Below, in pieces: positions 25,193-34,334 of a stretch of DNA of 64,000 nt. Within the stretch, counting starts at the first letter, position 1, and every line of letters begins with the position of its first letter. Under the pieces are notes generated by a model. It was not told where the DNA came from. It ran no database searches and saw only the letters and a list, made by a program, of their open reading frames with translations. The stretch is from an uncultured Pseudohongiella sp. (GTDB taxonomy: Bacteria; Pseudomonadota; Gammaproteobacteria; Pseudomonadales; Pseudohongiellaceae), in the NCBI GenBank assembly GCA_902597095.1, contig CACJWK010000003.1:62001-126000 (forward strand), in the 5' to 3' direction. Position numbers and translations under genes: made by a program.

Positions 25193-27303
25193 TACACCAG
25201 ACTCCTTTCTCTGTCCCATTCAGCAAAAGTCTTCCCTTCTTTTGCCAGCTGTTCAAGCAGCGGTGCGGGTTGCCAGTACTGCTCACCGTAGCGGTCACGA
25301 AACTCGCAAATTTTGTCATACACATTTTTCAGACCAACCTGGTCTGCGTAAAACATCGGCCCACCTTTGGCGACCGGAAAGGCATAGCCGAATACATACA
25401 CCACATCGATGTCGCTGGGCCGTTGCGCAATGCCTTCTTGAAGAATTTTCGCTCCTTCATTGATGAGGGGATAGAAACAGCGGGCCAGAATTTCATCCTC
25501 TGTCACGTCGCGTTGCTCAACGTCCAGCTTGCCGGCTTCCGTCTTGATCAGTGTTTCTATTTCAGGATCCGACTGACGGCGGCGGGTCTCGGGATCATAG
25601 GTATAGAATCCTGAACCGGTTTTCTGGCCAAAGCGCCCCATTTCGACCAGTAAAGTGCCCATGCGATAAAGCTTCGGGTCATCAGGCAGATCCGTCCGCG
25701 CCTGTCTTGCTTTGTACCCCACATCGAGACCGGCAAGATCGCCCATAGCCAGTGGACCCATCGCCATACCAAATTGCTCCAGAGCGGAATCGACCTGCGC
25801 CGGCGTGCAGCCGTCAAGCAACAGCATCTGCGCCTCCCTGCCATAGCCGCCAAGCATCCGATTACCGATAAACCCGTAGCATACGCCTGACAGCGCACAC
25901 ACTTTGCCGATTTTCTTGCCAGTCACCATGGCCGTTGCAAGAGCATCGTCTGCGGTTCGGTCTCCCCGAACCACTTCCAGCAGCTTCATGACATTGGCAG
26001 GGGAAAAGAAATGCATCCCAACAACATCCTCAGGCCGACTAGTCGCTGCAGCAATCGCATCGACATCCTGATAGGACGTGTTAGTTGCAAGAATGGCTCC
26101 GGCCTTGCATACCGAATCGAGTTTCGCGAATATTTCCTTTTTGAGGTCCAGGTTTTCAAACACTGCCTCAATGACCAGATCCACATCAGCAATGTCGTCA
26201 TAGTTGGTCGTACCACTGATCGTGCTGATCAGCTGCTCCATCTTGTCTTCGCTAAGTTTGCCCTTCTGTACGGTTATGGAGTAATTCTTGCGGATAATGC
26301 CTAGACCACGCTCCAGCGCCTCGTCATCAACCTCAACCAGCACCACCGGTATACCAACTCGGGCAAAGCACATGGCGATGCCTCCACCCATTGTGCCACC
26401 ACCGATGATGGCCACTTTCCTGATGTCTCTGGTGGCCGTATCTTTCGGAAGGTCCTTGATCTTGGCAGCCAGACGCTCCGCGAAGAATATGTGGCGCATT
26501 GCCGCTGACTCAGGAGATGTCACCAGTTCGCCGAATAGTTCACGCTCTCTTGCCAGGCCTTCATCCATTGGCAGACTCACCGCGGCCTCCAGACAGGAAA
26601 CGATGCGGTCTTGCGCGATCTGCCCGCGTGTCCGTTTTGCCAACCGGGCTCTGGCTTCATCGAAGAATCCAGCCTCCACTGTGGCCGGCTCGATCGTAAT
26701 GTCGCGTACACGTTTCAGAGGCGCACCTGATCGCTGCAATCCCTGCGCGTAGGCGATCGCACTGCTCTCTACATCCTCGCCGATCAGCACTTCGTCAATC
26801 AGCCCCATGTCTTTGGCCTTGGCGGCAGAAATTGGATTACCTCCGGTTATCATGTCCAGGGCTGCCTTGACACCCGCAAGCCGGGGTACTCGCTGCGTTC
26901 CGCCAGCACCCGGAAGAAGACCCAATTTGACCTCTGGCAAACCCACTTTCGCTGAAGCAATCGCGCAGCGATAGTGACAGGCCAGAGAAACTTCAAATCC
27001 ACCTCCGAGGGCAGTGCCATGAATTGCCGCGATCACCGGCTTACTTGAGTTTTCTATCGCCGAAAGGACCTCGGGCAGCCCGGGCGCCTTTGGCGGCTTG
27101 CCAAATTCAGTGATGTCGGCGCCAGCAATGAAGGTACGACCATCACAGCGCAGCACGATTGCCTCTGAGCTGTCCTCCTGCGCCTGATTGACAGCGTCAA
27201 GAATTCCTTCACGCACAGATTGCGACAGCGCATTTACCGGTGGGCTGCTTACCACAATGACACCAATGTTTTCCTTCAGCTGATAACTCACAACTTCCGA
27301 CAT
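25192..27303 (-). CDS. Fused enoyl-CoA hydratase / 3-hydroxyacyl-CoA dehydrogenase (FadB/FadJ-like)
   Basis: The 703-residue protein has an N-terminal hydratase/isomerase module (V-V-V-S-S-P-P-V-N-A-L-S, F-I-A-G-A-D-I-T-E-F, G-T-A-L-G-G-G-F-E, and L-P-E-V-K-L-G-L-L-P-G-A-G-G-T-Q-R, about residues 1-190), and a C-terminal Rossmann dehydrogenase (V-A-I-I-G-G-G-T-M-G-G-G-I-A at about residue 297) followed by the two-part C-terminal domain. It catalyses the second and third beta-oxidation steps. It resembles the shorter FadJ-type and peroxisomal multifunctional proteins rather than FadB of E. coli. It follows the thiolase by 31 bases and its TAA overlaps the next gene's ATG. Confidence 0.92.
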   Translation of the reverse strand: MSEVVSYQLKENIGVIVVSSPPVNALSQSVREGILDAVNQAQEDSSEAIVLRCDGRTFIAGADITEFGKPPKAPGLPEVLSAIENSSKPVIAAIHGTALGGGFEVSLACHYRCAIASAKVGLPEVKLGLLPGAGGTQRVPRLAGVKAALDMITGGNPISAAKAKDMGLIDEVLIGEDVESSAIAYAQGLQRSGAPLKRVRDITIEPATVEAGFFDEARARLAKRTRGQIAQDRIVSCLEAAVSLPMDEGLARERELFGELVTSPESAAMRHIFFAERLAAKIKDLPKDTATRDIRKVAIIGGGTMGGGIAMCFARVGIPVVLVEVDDEALERGLGIIRKNYSITVQKGKLSEDKMEQLISTISGTTNYDDIADVDLVIEAVFENLDLKKEIFAKLDSVCKAGAILATNTSYQDVDAIAAATSRPEDVVGMHFFSPANVMKLLEVVRGDRTADDALATAMVTGKKIGKVCALSGVCYGFIGNRMLGGYGREAQMLLLDGCTPAQVDSALEQFGMAMGPLAMGDLAGLDVGYKARQARTDLPDDPKLYRMGTLLVEMGRFGQKTGSGFYTYDPETRRRQSDPEIETLIKTEAGKLDVEQRDVTEDEILARCFYPLINEGAKILQEGIAQRPSDIDVVYVFGYAFPVAKGGPMFYADQVGLKNVYDKICEFRDRYGEQYWQPAPLLEQLAKEGKTFAEWDRERSLV

Positions 27304-27334
27304 ATTTATTCCTTACTTTTTTAATGAAAGTATT

Positions 27335-28555
27335 TCAGTCAACTCGTTCCAGAATTGCCGCCAACCCCTGACCGATACCGATACACAGACTGATGGCCGC
27401 ATAGCGCCCACCGCTCCGTTCCAGCTGCCGCATGGCCGTCAGGGCAATCCGCGCACCAGAAGCACCAAGAGGATGTCCCACGGCAATGGCACCCCCATTG
27501 GGATTAACGCGTGAATCCGAAAAATCAACATCAAGCAACTTGAGACAGCCAAGCACCTGAGAGGCGAAGGCTTCGTTGATTTCAATAATGTCCATATCCG
27601 ACAGCTGCAGGCCCGCTCGCCCGAGGGCTTTCTGAATCGCAAAGACCGGACCAAAACCCATCACCCGGGGCTCGACACCGGCGACCGCGCCCACCACGAT
27701 GCGAGCCCTGGGTCTGACTCCGTAGCGCTCACCTACTTCACGACTTCCCACTATCAGTGCGGCAGCTCCGTCATTGATCCCCGAGGCATTCCCAGCGGTA
27801 ACGACACCTTTATCGAACAGCGTTCGCAGTTCGGACAATGATTCAAGCGTGGTTTGGGGCCGGGGGTGCTCGTCCGCGGCGACGGAAACCGGCGGTCTTC
27901 TTCTTCCCTGGGGCACATCGATGGCAACTATTTCATTCGCAAAAAAACCGTCTGCGCGCGCGGCTTCATATTTCGCCTGAGAAGCCGCAGCAAAGCGGTC
28001 GCTGTCTTCCCGGGAAATCTCTACGTCCGACGCGATGTTGTCCGCTGTTTCTGGCATCGTGTCATTACCAAACCCGGCAGCGAAGGCGGGGTTGGTAAAT
28101 CGGGCGCCCAGAGTACTGTCTGCCAGTGATTGACCACGGTCATAAGGCCCATGCGCCTTGGACAACACCAGGGGAGCGCGGCTCATAGATTCCACGCCGC
28201 CTGCCACGAACAGTTCTCCTTCGCGTATTTTCACCGAATTCGCAGCGTGCAGGGCCGCCGCCAGGCCGGAGGCACACAGTCGGTTGACCGTCAGTCCGCC
28301 AACCTCAACGGGCATCCCTGCAAGTAGCGACGCAAAGCGTCCAACGTTCCGGCAATCTTCACCGGCCTGGTTTGTGTTACCGGCAATGACATCCTCAAAG
28401 GCTTCCTTCGGGAAATCATTTTTTTCGACTGCCGTTCTGATGACATGAGCCAAAAGATCGTCTGGTCGGACCGGCGCAAGGGCACCCGCATGGCGCCCGA
28501 AGGGCGTTCGGATGCCGTCGTAGATAAACGCATCGGTTAAGGCAGTTTCAGACAT
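27335..28555 (-). CDS. Acetyl-CoA C-acyltransferase (thiolase)
   Basis: The 406-residue protein has the thiolase signature: R-L-C-A-S-G-L-A with the nucleophilic Cys about residue 93, N-x-N-G-G-A-I-A-V-G-H-P-L-G-A-S-G and C-I-G-I-G-Q-G near the C-terminus. The N-terminus (IYDGIRTPFGRHAGAL) matches the PcaF-like/acetyl-CoA acyltransferase branch. It cleaves 3-ketoacyl-CoA to acetyl-CoA. It is the first gene of a five-gene minus-strand operon (thiolase, hydratase/dehydrogenase, alcohol dehydrogenase, two acyl-CoA dehydrogenases) with gaps of 31 bases or less. Confidence 0.92.
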   Translation of the reverse strand: MSETALTDAFIYDGIRTPFGRHAGALAPVRPDDLLAHVIRTAVEKNDFPKEAFEDVIAGNTNQAGEDCRNVGRFASLLAGMPVEVGGLTVNRLCASGLAAALHAANSVKIREGELFVAGGVESMSRAPLVLSKAHGPYDRGQSLADSTLGARFTNPAFAAGFGNDTMPETADNIASDVEISREDSDRFAAASQAKYEAARADGFFANEIVAIDVPQGRRRPPVSVAADEHPRPQTTLESLSELRTLFDKGVVTAGNASGINDGAAALIVGSREVGERYGVRPRARIVVGAVAGVEPRVMGFGPVFAIQKALGRAGLQLSDMDIIEINEAFASQVLGCLKLLDVDFSDSRVNPNGGAIAVGHPLGASGARIALTAMRQLERSGGRYAAISLCIGIGQGLAAILERVD

Positions 28556-28798
28556 CTCATACTCTTTTTATTTATCGATGGAGCGTGGCGGGATTGATAA
28601 CCCAGAACGAAGTAACTGAGAACAGTTTGTGTACAGCGGACCTCACAGGTTTGGGCGCCCATGCGGTAACCTGAATTTGCGCCGCAGCGCAGTTATCTCG
28701 GCATTCTAGCATAGGCGCGCGGGCCCGCAAATCGGGGCCAAAGTCGCATAAAACCTGCGGCTGTGGTAGCTTAGCCGCACCGAAAAGAGGGGGTTTAC

Positions 28799-29947
28799 AT
28801 GATCAGGGATCAGGAAACAATTAAGCAGCTTGTCGATCTGATTGAACGCTTTGTTAGGGAGAGACTTGTACCTAATGAAGAGCGTCTGGCTACCGAAGGC
28901 AGGCTACCTGACGACATTCTCGAAGAGATGAAAGCTCTGGGACTCTTCGGGCTCACCATTCCGGAAGAGTTCGGCGGTCTCGGCCTGACCATGGAAGAGG
29001 AAATCCTGGTTTCCATCGCCCTGGGAAGAACCTCCCCCGCTTTTCGCTCCATCATGGGAACGAACAACGGCATCGGCTCTGCGGCGGTGGTGTTTAATGG
29101 CACAGAGGAACAAAAGCAGAAGTACCTGCCGAAATACGCCTCCGGCGAATGGATCTCCTGCTTTTGTCTCACGGAACCAGAAGCCGGTTCTGATGCCGCC
29201 TCACTGAAAACCACCGCGGTCAGGGATGGCGATCATTATGTTCTCAACGGAACCAAGCGCTACATCACCAATGCTAAGGTTGCACACACGTTCAACGTGA
29301 TGGCGCGGACCGACCCGGACAATAAGGGAGCGAGGGGCATCTCCTCTTTCATCGTTGAGCGGGACACTGCGGGAATTACCCTTGGCTCAGTAGACAAAAA
29401 AATGGGGCAAGCCGGCTCCATGACCTGTGATGTAATTTTCGAGGACTGCAGGGTACCCGCCGAAAATCTGATCGGAGAAGAAGGTGAAGGCTTTGTGACA
29501 GCGATGAAAGTTCTGGACCGGGGCCGCCTGCACATTTCCGGCGTGAGCGTAGGCGTCGCTGAGCGACTGATTCACGACTCGCTTGAATACGCCCTGCAAC
29601 GCAAACAATTTGGCAAGCCAATTGCTGAACAACAGCTGATACAGGGCATGCTGGCAGACTCACAGACTGAGACCTACGCCGCGAAATGCATGACCCTTGA
29701 AACCGCCAGAAAACGCGACAGCGGAGAGAACGTGAGCACAGAGTCTTCTGCCTGCAAGTTGTTTGCCACTGAAATGGTCGGCCGCGTCGCGGATCGCGCG
29801 GTTCAGATCCATGGTGGAGCTGGCTATATGTCTGAATATGCGGTGGAGCGCTTCTACCGGGACGTGCGTCTGTTCAGGCTTTACGAGGGAACCAGCCAGA
29901 TTCAGCAGGTCATTATCGCTCGGAACATGATGCGGGATTTTTCTTAG
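28799..29947 (+). CDS. Acyl-CoA dehydrogenase
   Basis: The 382-residue protein follows GAGGGGGTTTAC at its ATG. It has the usual dehydrogenase motifs: C-L-T-E-P-x-A-G-S-D-A-A-S-L, F-G-x-P-I-A-E-Q-Q and the catalytic region L-Y-E-G-T-S-Q-I-Q-Q with glutamate in the standard place. It is divergently transcribed from the adjacent operon, so it probably has its own promoter in the 240-base region between. It is a typical single-chain acyl-CoA dehydrogenase, unlike the paired ones in the neighbouring operons. Confidence 0.93.
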   Translation: MIRDQETIKQLVDLIERFVRERLVPNEERLATEGRLPDDILEEMKALGLFGLTIPEEFGGLGLTMEEEILVSIALGRTSPAFRSIMGTNNGIGSAAVVFNGTEEQKQKYLPKYASGEWISCFCLTEPEAGSDAASLKTTAVRDGDHYVLNGTKRYITNAKVAHTFNVMARTDPDNKGARGISSFIVERDTAGITLGSVDKKMGQAGSMTCDVIFEDCRVPAENLIGEEGEGFVTAMKVLDRGRLHISGVSVGVAERLIHDSLEYALQRKQFGKPIAEQQLIQGMLADSQTETYAAKCMTLETARKRDSGENVSTESSACKLFATEMVGRVADRAVQIHGGAGYMSEYAVERFYRDVRLFRLYEGTSQIQQVIIARNMMRDFS

Positions 29948-30072
29948 CGTCACGATGACCGGGCCGCCAGTTGCTGTTTGGCTAGGGTGCCGGGCACCAT
30001 CGCTGACTAGCGTAATCCCGACTCATAAAGCGGTCCCGCACCCCAAAAGCCATCAGAGGCAGGGGCAGTCCT

Positions 30073-30972
30073 TTAATTGTCTCGCAGCAGGTTAGCCGGA
30101 GCGTATTGATCGGTGAGTTGCCTGCGGCTCATGTCCCAATCGACCCGGGTGGACAGCCTCGAGGGGTACTGGAGGATAGGGATTCCGTATTTTTCCAAAC
30201 GACCTGCGAACGACTGGGCCTTTTCCACCAACTGGCCTCTGGGAGGCAAGGGCTCCAGCTGGGTAATGATTATCCGATTTCCTGTAGTGGGTAACTTGAA
30301 ATTAAAAAACTCACCGAATGCTCGCTGATAGGTCACCGACTCATGATCGTACAGCCTGCTGGTCGAGAAGGTATTGGCAACCAGCACCGACTCCGGCCGC
30401 ATGATGTTTCTCACTTCATCCAGAAATTCGCGGGTCAGCATGTGCTCGGGAATATAATCGCCGCTGAACGCATCCAGCACGATGTAGTCATATTTCTCTC
30501 GCCTGATTCCTGCTCGCTTGATAAATGGTCGGCCGTCATCGACGTAAACCGTCATATTCGCGGTTTCTTCGAAGAAGAAAAATTCCTCCGCAACACTGAC
30601 TACGGCCTCATCGATTTCAACGACATCAATCCGGGCGTCGGGAAACAGATCAGCGAAGGTCAGAGGAATAGAGCCGCCTCCCAGGCCGATCACCAGAATG
30701 CTCTCAGGGCAATCATTGAGCAACAGACCCGCAAAACTCATGCGGGTGTAGTCAAACACAAGCCGCTGCTTGTCATTAACCAGAACACAGGTCTGATTGC
30801 GATCACCCCGATGCACGTTAAACAGCAGGCAGCGCCTGTTCCCAATCTCAGTGACAGTGATGTCCCGATATTTGGAGCGCTCTTCATGGATGGTTTCTGC
30901 GGCGACCACGCCTGCCAGCACACTGCATAACAGAGCGCTTATCGCAAACACAAACAGCATTGATTTACGCAT
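30073..30972 (-). CDS. Spermidine synthase-like (class I methyltransferase-fold) protein
   Basis: The start at ATG 30972 overlaps the end of the preceding gene by eight bases and is preferred to the GTG-like longer frame from 31029. The protein of about 299 residues begins with a signal or membrane segment (about residues 3-25) followed by a spermidine-synthase-like domain: V-I-G-L-G-G-G-S-I-P, V-V-E-I-D, Y-D-Y-I-V-L-D-A-F-S-G-D-Y-I-P. Aminopropyltransferase activity is not certain because exported/membrane versions are uncharacterised. It and the upstream MFS-like gene usually form one fused protein; here they are two. Confidence 0.85.
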   Translation of the reverse strand: MRKSMLFVFAISALLCSVLAGVVAAETIHEERSKYRDITVTEIGNRRCLLFNVHRGDRNQTCVLVNDKQRLVFDYTRMSFAGLLLNDCPESILVIGLGGGSIPLTFADLFPDARIDVVEIDEAVVSVAEEFFFFEETANMTVYVDDGRPFIKRAGIRREKYDYIVLDAFSGDYIPEHMLTREFLDEVRNIMRPESVLVANTFSTSRLYDHESVTYQRAFGEFFNFKLPTTGNRIIITQLEPLPPRGQLVEKAQSFAGRLEKYGIPILQYPSRLSTRVDWDMSRRQLTDQYAPANLLRDN

Positions 30973-31621
30973 GATTGACTGCCTCGGCATGCGCTGCCCG
31001 CTTATCCTTCCCGAAATAATGCGCCACAAGTATCACCAGACCGGCAAGCAGGAGAGTAAAAATAGCACCCCATAAAATTTGATTGACCTCGAACCAGAGC
31101 ACGAAATAAAAACTGGTCCCGAGGGTTCCGGCTGCGCTTCCCAGCGTAGATATGAAGTAGAGCAAACCCGCCATCTGCCCACTGTGGGCTTCGTTCTGCA
31201 CCATGAGCCGAACTGCGTAAGGCGAAATCATGCCGAGGATACTCGTCGGAATAAAGAACAAGAATATGGCAGCAAACAAAGAACCATAACGAGGATCCTC
31301 CAGCGCCATAAAAATTGGTTCCATAATCGCATCTGAGAAAACAATAATAGGAATGGAGAAGACCGCCGCCCCGATGAAAAATCCGGCAAAGGTTATTGCG
31401 CTGGGTTTACGCGCGGACAGTTTGCCACCCCACAAATACCCCAGCGCCAGCGCTAACATAAAGATTGTGATGATGCTGCCCCATACAGAGAGGCTCCCGC
31501 CAAAATATGGCGAGAGGATACGCGCACCCAGCATTTCCACTGTCATGATGCAGAAGCCGCTGGCGAACGCCATAGCAGCAACAATGGCACGGGGAACGGT
31601 AGGTAAAGAATTGTCGCTCAC
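30965..31621 (-). CDS. MFS-like membrane protein paired with a spermidine synthase-like gene
   Basis: The 218-residue protein has six hydrophobic segments: G-F-C-I-M-T-V-E-M-L-G-A-R-I-L-S-P-Y-F-G-G-S-L-S-V-W-G at the start is the typical N-terminus of 'fused MFS/spermidine synthase' proteins. In many genomes this domain and the following synthase domain are one polypeptide. Here the frame ends at TAA (30967-30965) after the last transmembrane helix, while the synthase begins at ATG 30972 in another frame, an eight-base overlap suggesting coupled translation. The function of the family is not established. Confidence 0.85.
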   Translation of the reverse strand: MSDNSLPTVPRAIVAAMAFASGFCIMTVEMLGARILSPYFGGSLSVWGSIITIFMLALALGYLWGGKLSARKPSAITFAGFFIGAAVFSIPIIVFSDAIMEPIFMALEDPRYGSLFAAIFLFFIPTSILGMISPYAVRLMVQNEAHSGQMAGLLYFISTLGSAAGTLGTSFYFVLWFEVNQILWGAIFTLLLAGLVILVAHYFGKDKRAAHAEAVNHA

Positions 31622-31712
31622 GATAGTCTGCCAACCAACAGTGGGAGGTTTGCGCTAAGTCCAGAGACTACAGTAGCACCAAGCCGAGACCATTTGGAAG
31701 GTTTCAGCGGAA

Positions 31713-32504
31713 TTAGTCTTGTCTGGCACCCAGATGCCGTCCACCGTCCAGCGCGATCACCTGACCTGTCATGTAACTGGTCGCCGGCGAGGCCAAATAG
31801 ACGGCCAAGCCCCCCATATCTGTCGGGTTGCCAATCCGTCCCATAGGATTTTCCGCTTCGATTTTATCTCTGAACTGTGAAAGCATATGGTCCATCATTT
31901 TGCTCTCAAACGGGCCGGGCGCAATGGCATTCACGGTCAGCCCTTTACCCGCCAGGCGCACTGCCAGATTCTTTGTCAGAAAGTGCACCGCCGCCTTACT
32001 GGCCCCGTAAGCGAAGTTGTCCGTAGTGGAAACGCGCAGACCATCTATGGAACCGATATTGATCACTCTACTGGGGTTCTCCGGACTGGCGCCCTCTTCC
32101 AGCAAAGGCAGCAGATCACGGGTCAACATAAAAATGGCTTTTACGTTGATATCCATGACTTTGTCATAGCCCTCGTCTGGGTATTCCCCAAATGGAGCAC
32201 CCCAGGCAGCGCCGGCGTTGTTCACCAGAATATCCAGTTTCTTTTCCCGGGCTTTCATATCGGAGACAAACTGTTCTCTGCCCGCCGACGTTGAGAGATC
32301 CACAGGCAGCGCAACACACTCTCCTTTTTGGTTTAGTTCATCCGCCGTTTGCTGACAGGGCGCCTCTTTTCGGGCAGTGATGTAGGTCTTCACGCCGTTT
32401 TCAACATACGCCTCGGCGATCATCCGACCGATGCCCCGCGACCCTCCGGTAACGACCGCCACCTTACCGGCAACGTTGAATAACTCGTTAATTGAGACAC
32501 CCAT
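31713..32504 (-). CDS. Short-chain dehydrogenase/reductase
   Basis: The 263-residue protein has the SDR fold: T-G-G-S-R-G-I-G (residues 19-26), N-N-A-G-A-A-W-G, the catalytic Ser, Y-G-A-S-K-A-A (Tyr and Lys) and the C-terminal D-G-G-R motif. Length and pattern are of the classical SDR type with NAD(P) preference undecided. It is the last gene of a five-gene operon with kinase-like, phosphatase-like and two dehydrogenase genes; its ATG overlaps the stop of the preceding gene by one base (TAATG). Confidence 0.9.
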   Translation of the reverse strand: MGVSINELFNVAGKVAVVTGGSRGIGRMIAEAYVENGVKTYITARKEAPCQQTADELNQKGECVALPVDLSTSAGREQFVSDMKAREKKLDILVNNAGAAWGAPFGEYPDEGYDKVMDINVKAIFMLTRDLLPLLEEGASPENPSRVINIGSIDGLRVSTTDNFAYGASKAAVHFLTKNLAVRLAGKGLTVNAIAPGPFESKMMDHMLSQFRDKIEAENPMGRIGNPTDMGGLAVYLASPATSYMTGQVIALDGGRHLGARQD

Positions 32505-33583
32505 TAGTCTGTCACCTCACCTTTGATAATCAGTTCACACATCTGCTGGAGCACGAATGCTTTCTTAAGAAACCCCGCGAAACGCTCATCTTTGGTGTGC
32601 CCGTGATAGTAGCGATAGTAAATCTGCTGGCCGATCACACACAAACGGAACAGGCCGAAGCAAAAGTAGAACGTAAAATTGTCGACAGAGAGGCCGGTTT
32701 TTTCCTGAAATCTCTGGATAATTTCCCGCCGCGTAGGCGCGCCTTCGATGTCTGATGGCATGGTACGCGACTCCCGGAAGAAATCCGGATCAGAAACCTG
32801 CACCCAGTAGCCCAGGGTACAGCCAAGGTCCATCAGAGGATCTCCGACAGTAGCCATTTCCCAATCCAGCACGCCTATAACCTCAAGCGGGTTGTCGGCG
32901 CTGAAGATCACATTATCCAGCTTGTAATCATTGTGAATCACGCTGGCCTTGCCACTTTCGGCAGGCATATTGTCGTGCAGCCACTGCATGGTGGCATCAA
33001 CGTCAACCGTATCCGGCGTTGCAGAGTCGGCCCAGCGGCGACACCAGCCTTCAACCTGACGACGCACATAACCCTCTGGCCGCCCGAAGCTGTCCAGGCC
33101 GGCGGCTACCAGATCCACCGAATGGAGATCCGCAAGCACGTCAAAAAAATTCAACAACTGCTGTCGTATCTGAGTCGGACTTAAATGAAGGCAGGCAGGA
33201 TACTCGCGACGAATCACCAGGCCCTCAATGCAGTTCATTAGATAAAAATCACAGCCAATAATCTCGTGATCGTCGCAGAAATGTTCCGGCACAGGCCCGA
33301 AGGCAAACACATCTTTCAGAGCCGAAAGAATCCGATACTCTCTGGACATGTCATGGGCTGATTTAACCTTGCTGCCAAACGGCGGGCGCCGCAGTACCCA
33401 CCGCTGACTGCCGGCAGACAACAGATACGTCAGATTTGAGTGTCCGCCAGGGAACTGAGTGACTTCCAGAGTCTTTGCTACGGGTCCGAGTATCGGTTCC
33501 AGATAATCGCGCAGCCGGTCAGTATCAAGTTCTTCGCCGGCGCGAATATCACCGGCTCGGTCAATCAGGTCCACGCTAGACAA
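32504..33583 (-). CDS. Aminoglycoside phosphotransferase/ACAD10-type kinase-like protein
   Basis: The 359-residue protein has a TTG start. It has the APH fold: T-Q-F-P-G-G-H-S-N-L-T-Y near the N-terminus (nucleotide binding), V-I-H-N-D-Y-K-L-D-N-V-I (catalytic HxDxxxxN-like loop) and V-L-D-W-E-M-A-T-V-G-D-P-L-M-D-L-G. This subgroup is common next to acyl-CoA dehydrogenases; in animals the equivalent is fused in ACAD10/11, where phosphorylation of 4-hydroxyacyl-CoA has been proposed. The neighbouring paired dehydrogenases support a similar role. The substrate is inference. Confidence 0.88.
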   Translation of the reverse strand: MSSVDLIDRAGDIRAGEELDTDRLRDYLEPILGPVAKTLEVTQFPGGHSNLTYLLSAGSQRWVLRRPPFGSKVKSAHDMSREYRILSALKDVFAFGPVPEHFCDDHEIIGCDFYLMNCIEGLVIRREYPACLHLSPTQIRQQLLNFFDVLADLHSVDLVAAGLDSFGRPEGYVRRQVEGWCRRWADSATPDTVDVDATMQWLHDNMPAESGKASVIHNDYKLDNVIFSADNPLEVIGVLDWEMATVGDPLMDLGCTLGYWVQVSDPDFFRESRTMPSDIEGAPTRREIIQRFQEKTGLSVDNFTFYFCFGLFRLCVIGQQIYYRYYHGHTKDERFAGFLKKAFVLQQMCELIIKGEVTD

Positions 33584-33612
33584 TTTTTATTTTCCTTATT
33601 GTTGGCGGATGT

Positions 33613-34320
33613 TTAGCGGTAGGTTATCAGATGTTGCTTATCCTGGCGCTCTAAATGAGGCAGGCTGTTGAATTGGCTCAGAGAGATTCTGCTACCCCCG
33701 TAGCGCACCTTGGTAACGGAACTGTTGTGGACCATCCAGTTCGTTGCAATCACCTGCTGATCGGAAAATCCGAGCACCCGCTGCATCGCTGTAGCGATCA
33801 CGCCACCGGAGGTTGACACAAGAACCCTGCTGCCGCGGCTGTGTGCTGTCATAATCTGATCTACTGCCCCGTAGACCCTCTGCTTGAAGTCTCGCCAGTA
33901 TTCGAATCCCTGATCGCAGTCTTGAGGTTCAAGCTCATCCCGGATCCAGCAGGCGGAGGCGGCTTCCAGGACCGATTGAAAGGTTCTGTTGTCCTTGATC
34001 GGTAACCCGTCAGGTGGCGCGACACCCTCCCGCGCGGCGTGATCGCGCAGATAGATATGAATCAGCGGGTCGCCATGGTACTCATTCAGAGATTCCAGGC
34101 GCTGCGGCGCGGCCTGATCCTTGACCACTGGAGCCAATTCGGCGGCCGTTTCTCTTTGTCGTTGCAGAGTCCCTGAGTATATCGCCTGAAAAGACTCTCC
34201 CGTTTCCAGCCAGTGCCTGGCAAGCTCACGTACCTGCTCGAAGCCGCGCTCGCTCAGCGCATCGTAGGAAGCTGCGCCGAACGACGCTTGTCCGTGGCGG
34301 ACAAAGACGAGCTCACTCAT
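33613..34320 (-). CDS. Histidine phosphatase-family (phosphoglycerate mutase-like) protein
   Basis: The 235-residue protein has the F-V-R-H-G-Q-A-S motif with catalytic His9 and a second histidine region in S-T-S-G-G-V-I-A (usual S-H-G-G pattern is replaced by S-T-S-G-G, so the second catalytic histidine is not obvious). Between them it has the expected R-Q-R-E-T-A phosphate pocket. It may be a broad phosphatase or have lost part of its activity. It lies between the acyl-CoA dehydrogenases and the kinase-like gene in the operon. Confidence 0.85.
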   Translation of the reverse strand: MSELVFVRHGQASFGAASYDALSERGFEQVRELARHWLETGESFQAIYSGTLQRQRETAAELAPVVKDQAAPQRLESLNEYHGDPLIHIYLRDHAAREGVAPPDGLPIKDNRTFQSVLEAASACWIRDELEPQDCDQGFEYWRDFKQRVYGAVDQIMTAHSRGSRVLVSTSGGVIATAMQRVLGFSDQQVIATNWMVHNSSVTKVRYGGSRISLSQFNSLPHLERQDKQHLITYR

Positions 34321-34334
34321 CGGACGCGGGGTTT

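Noticed and set aside
24808-25614. Long plus-strand frame antisense to the alcohol dehydrogenase and hydratase genes
   Set aside because: It covers the ends of two well-supported genes and has no motif.
30343-30930. A 195-codon plus-strand frame antisense to the spermidine synthase-like gene
   Set aside because: No motif or ribosome-binding site; the minus strand has G-L-G-G-G-S and Y-D-Y-I-V-L-D motifs.
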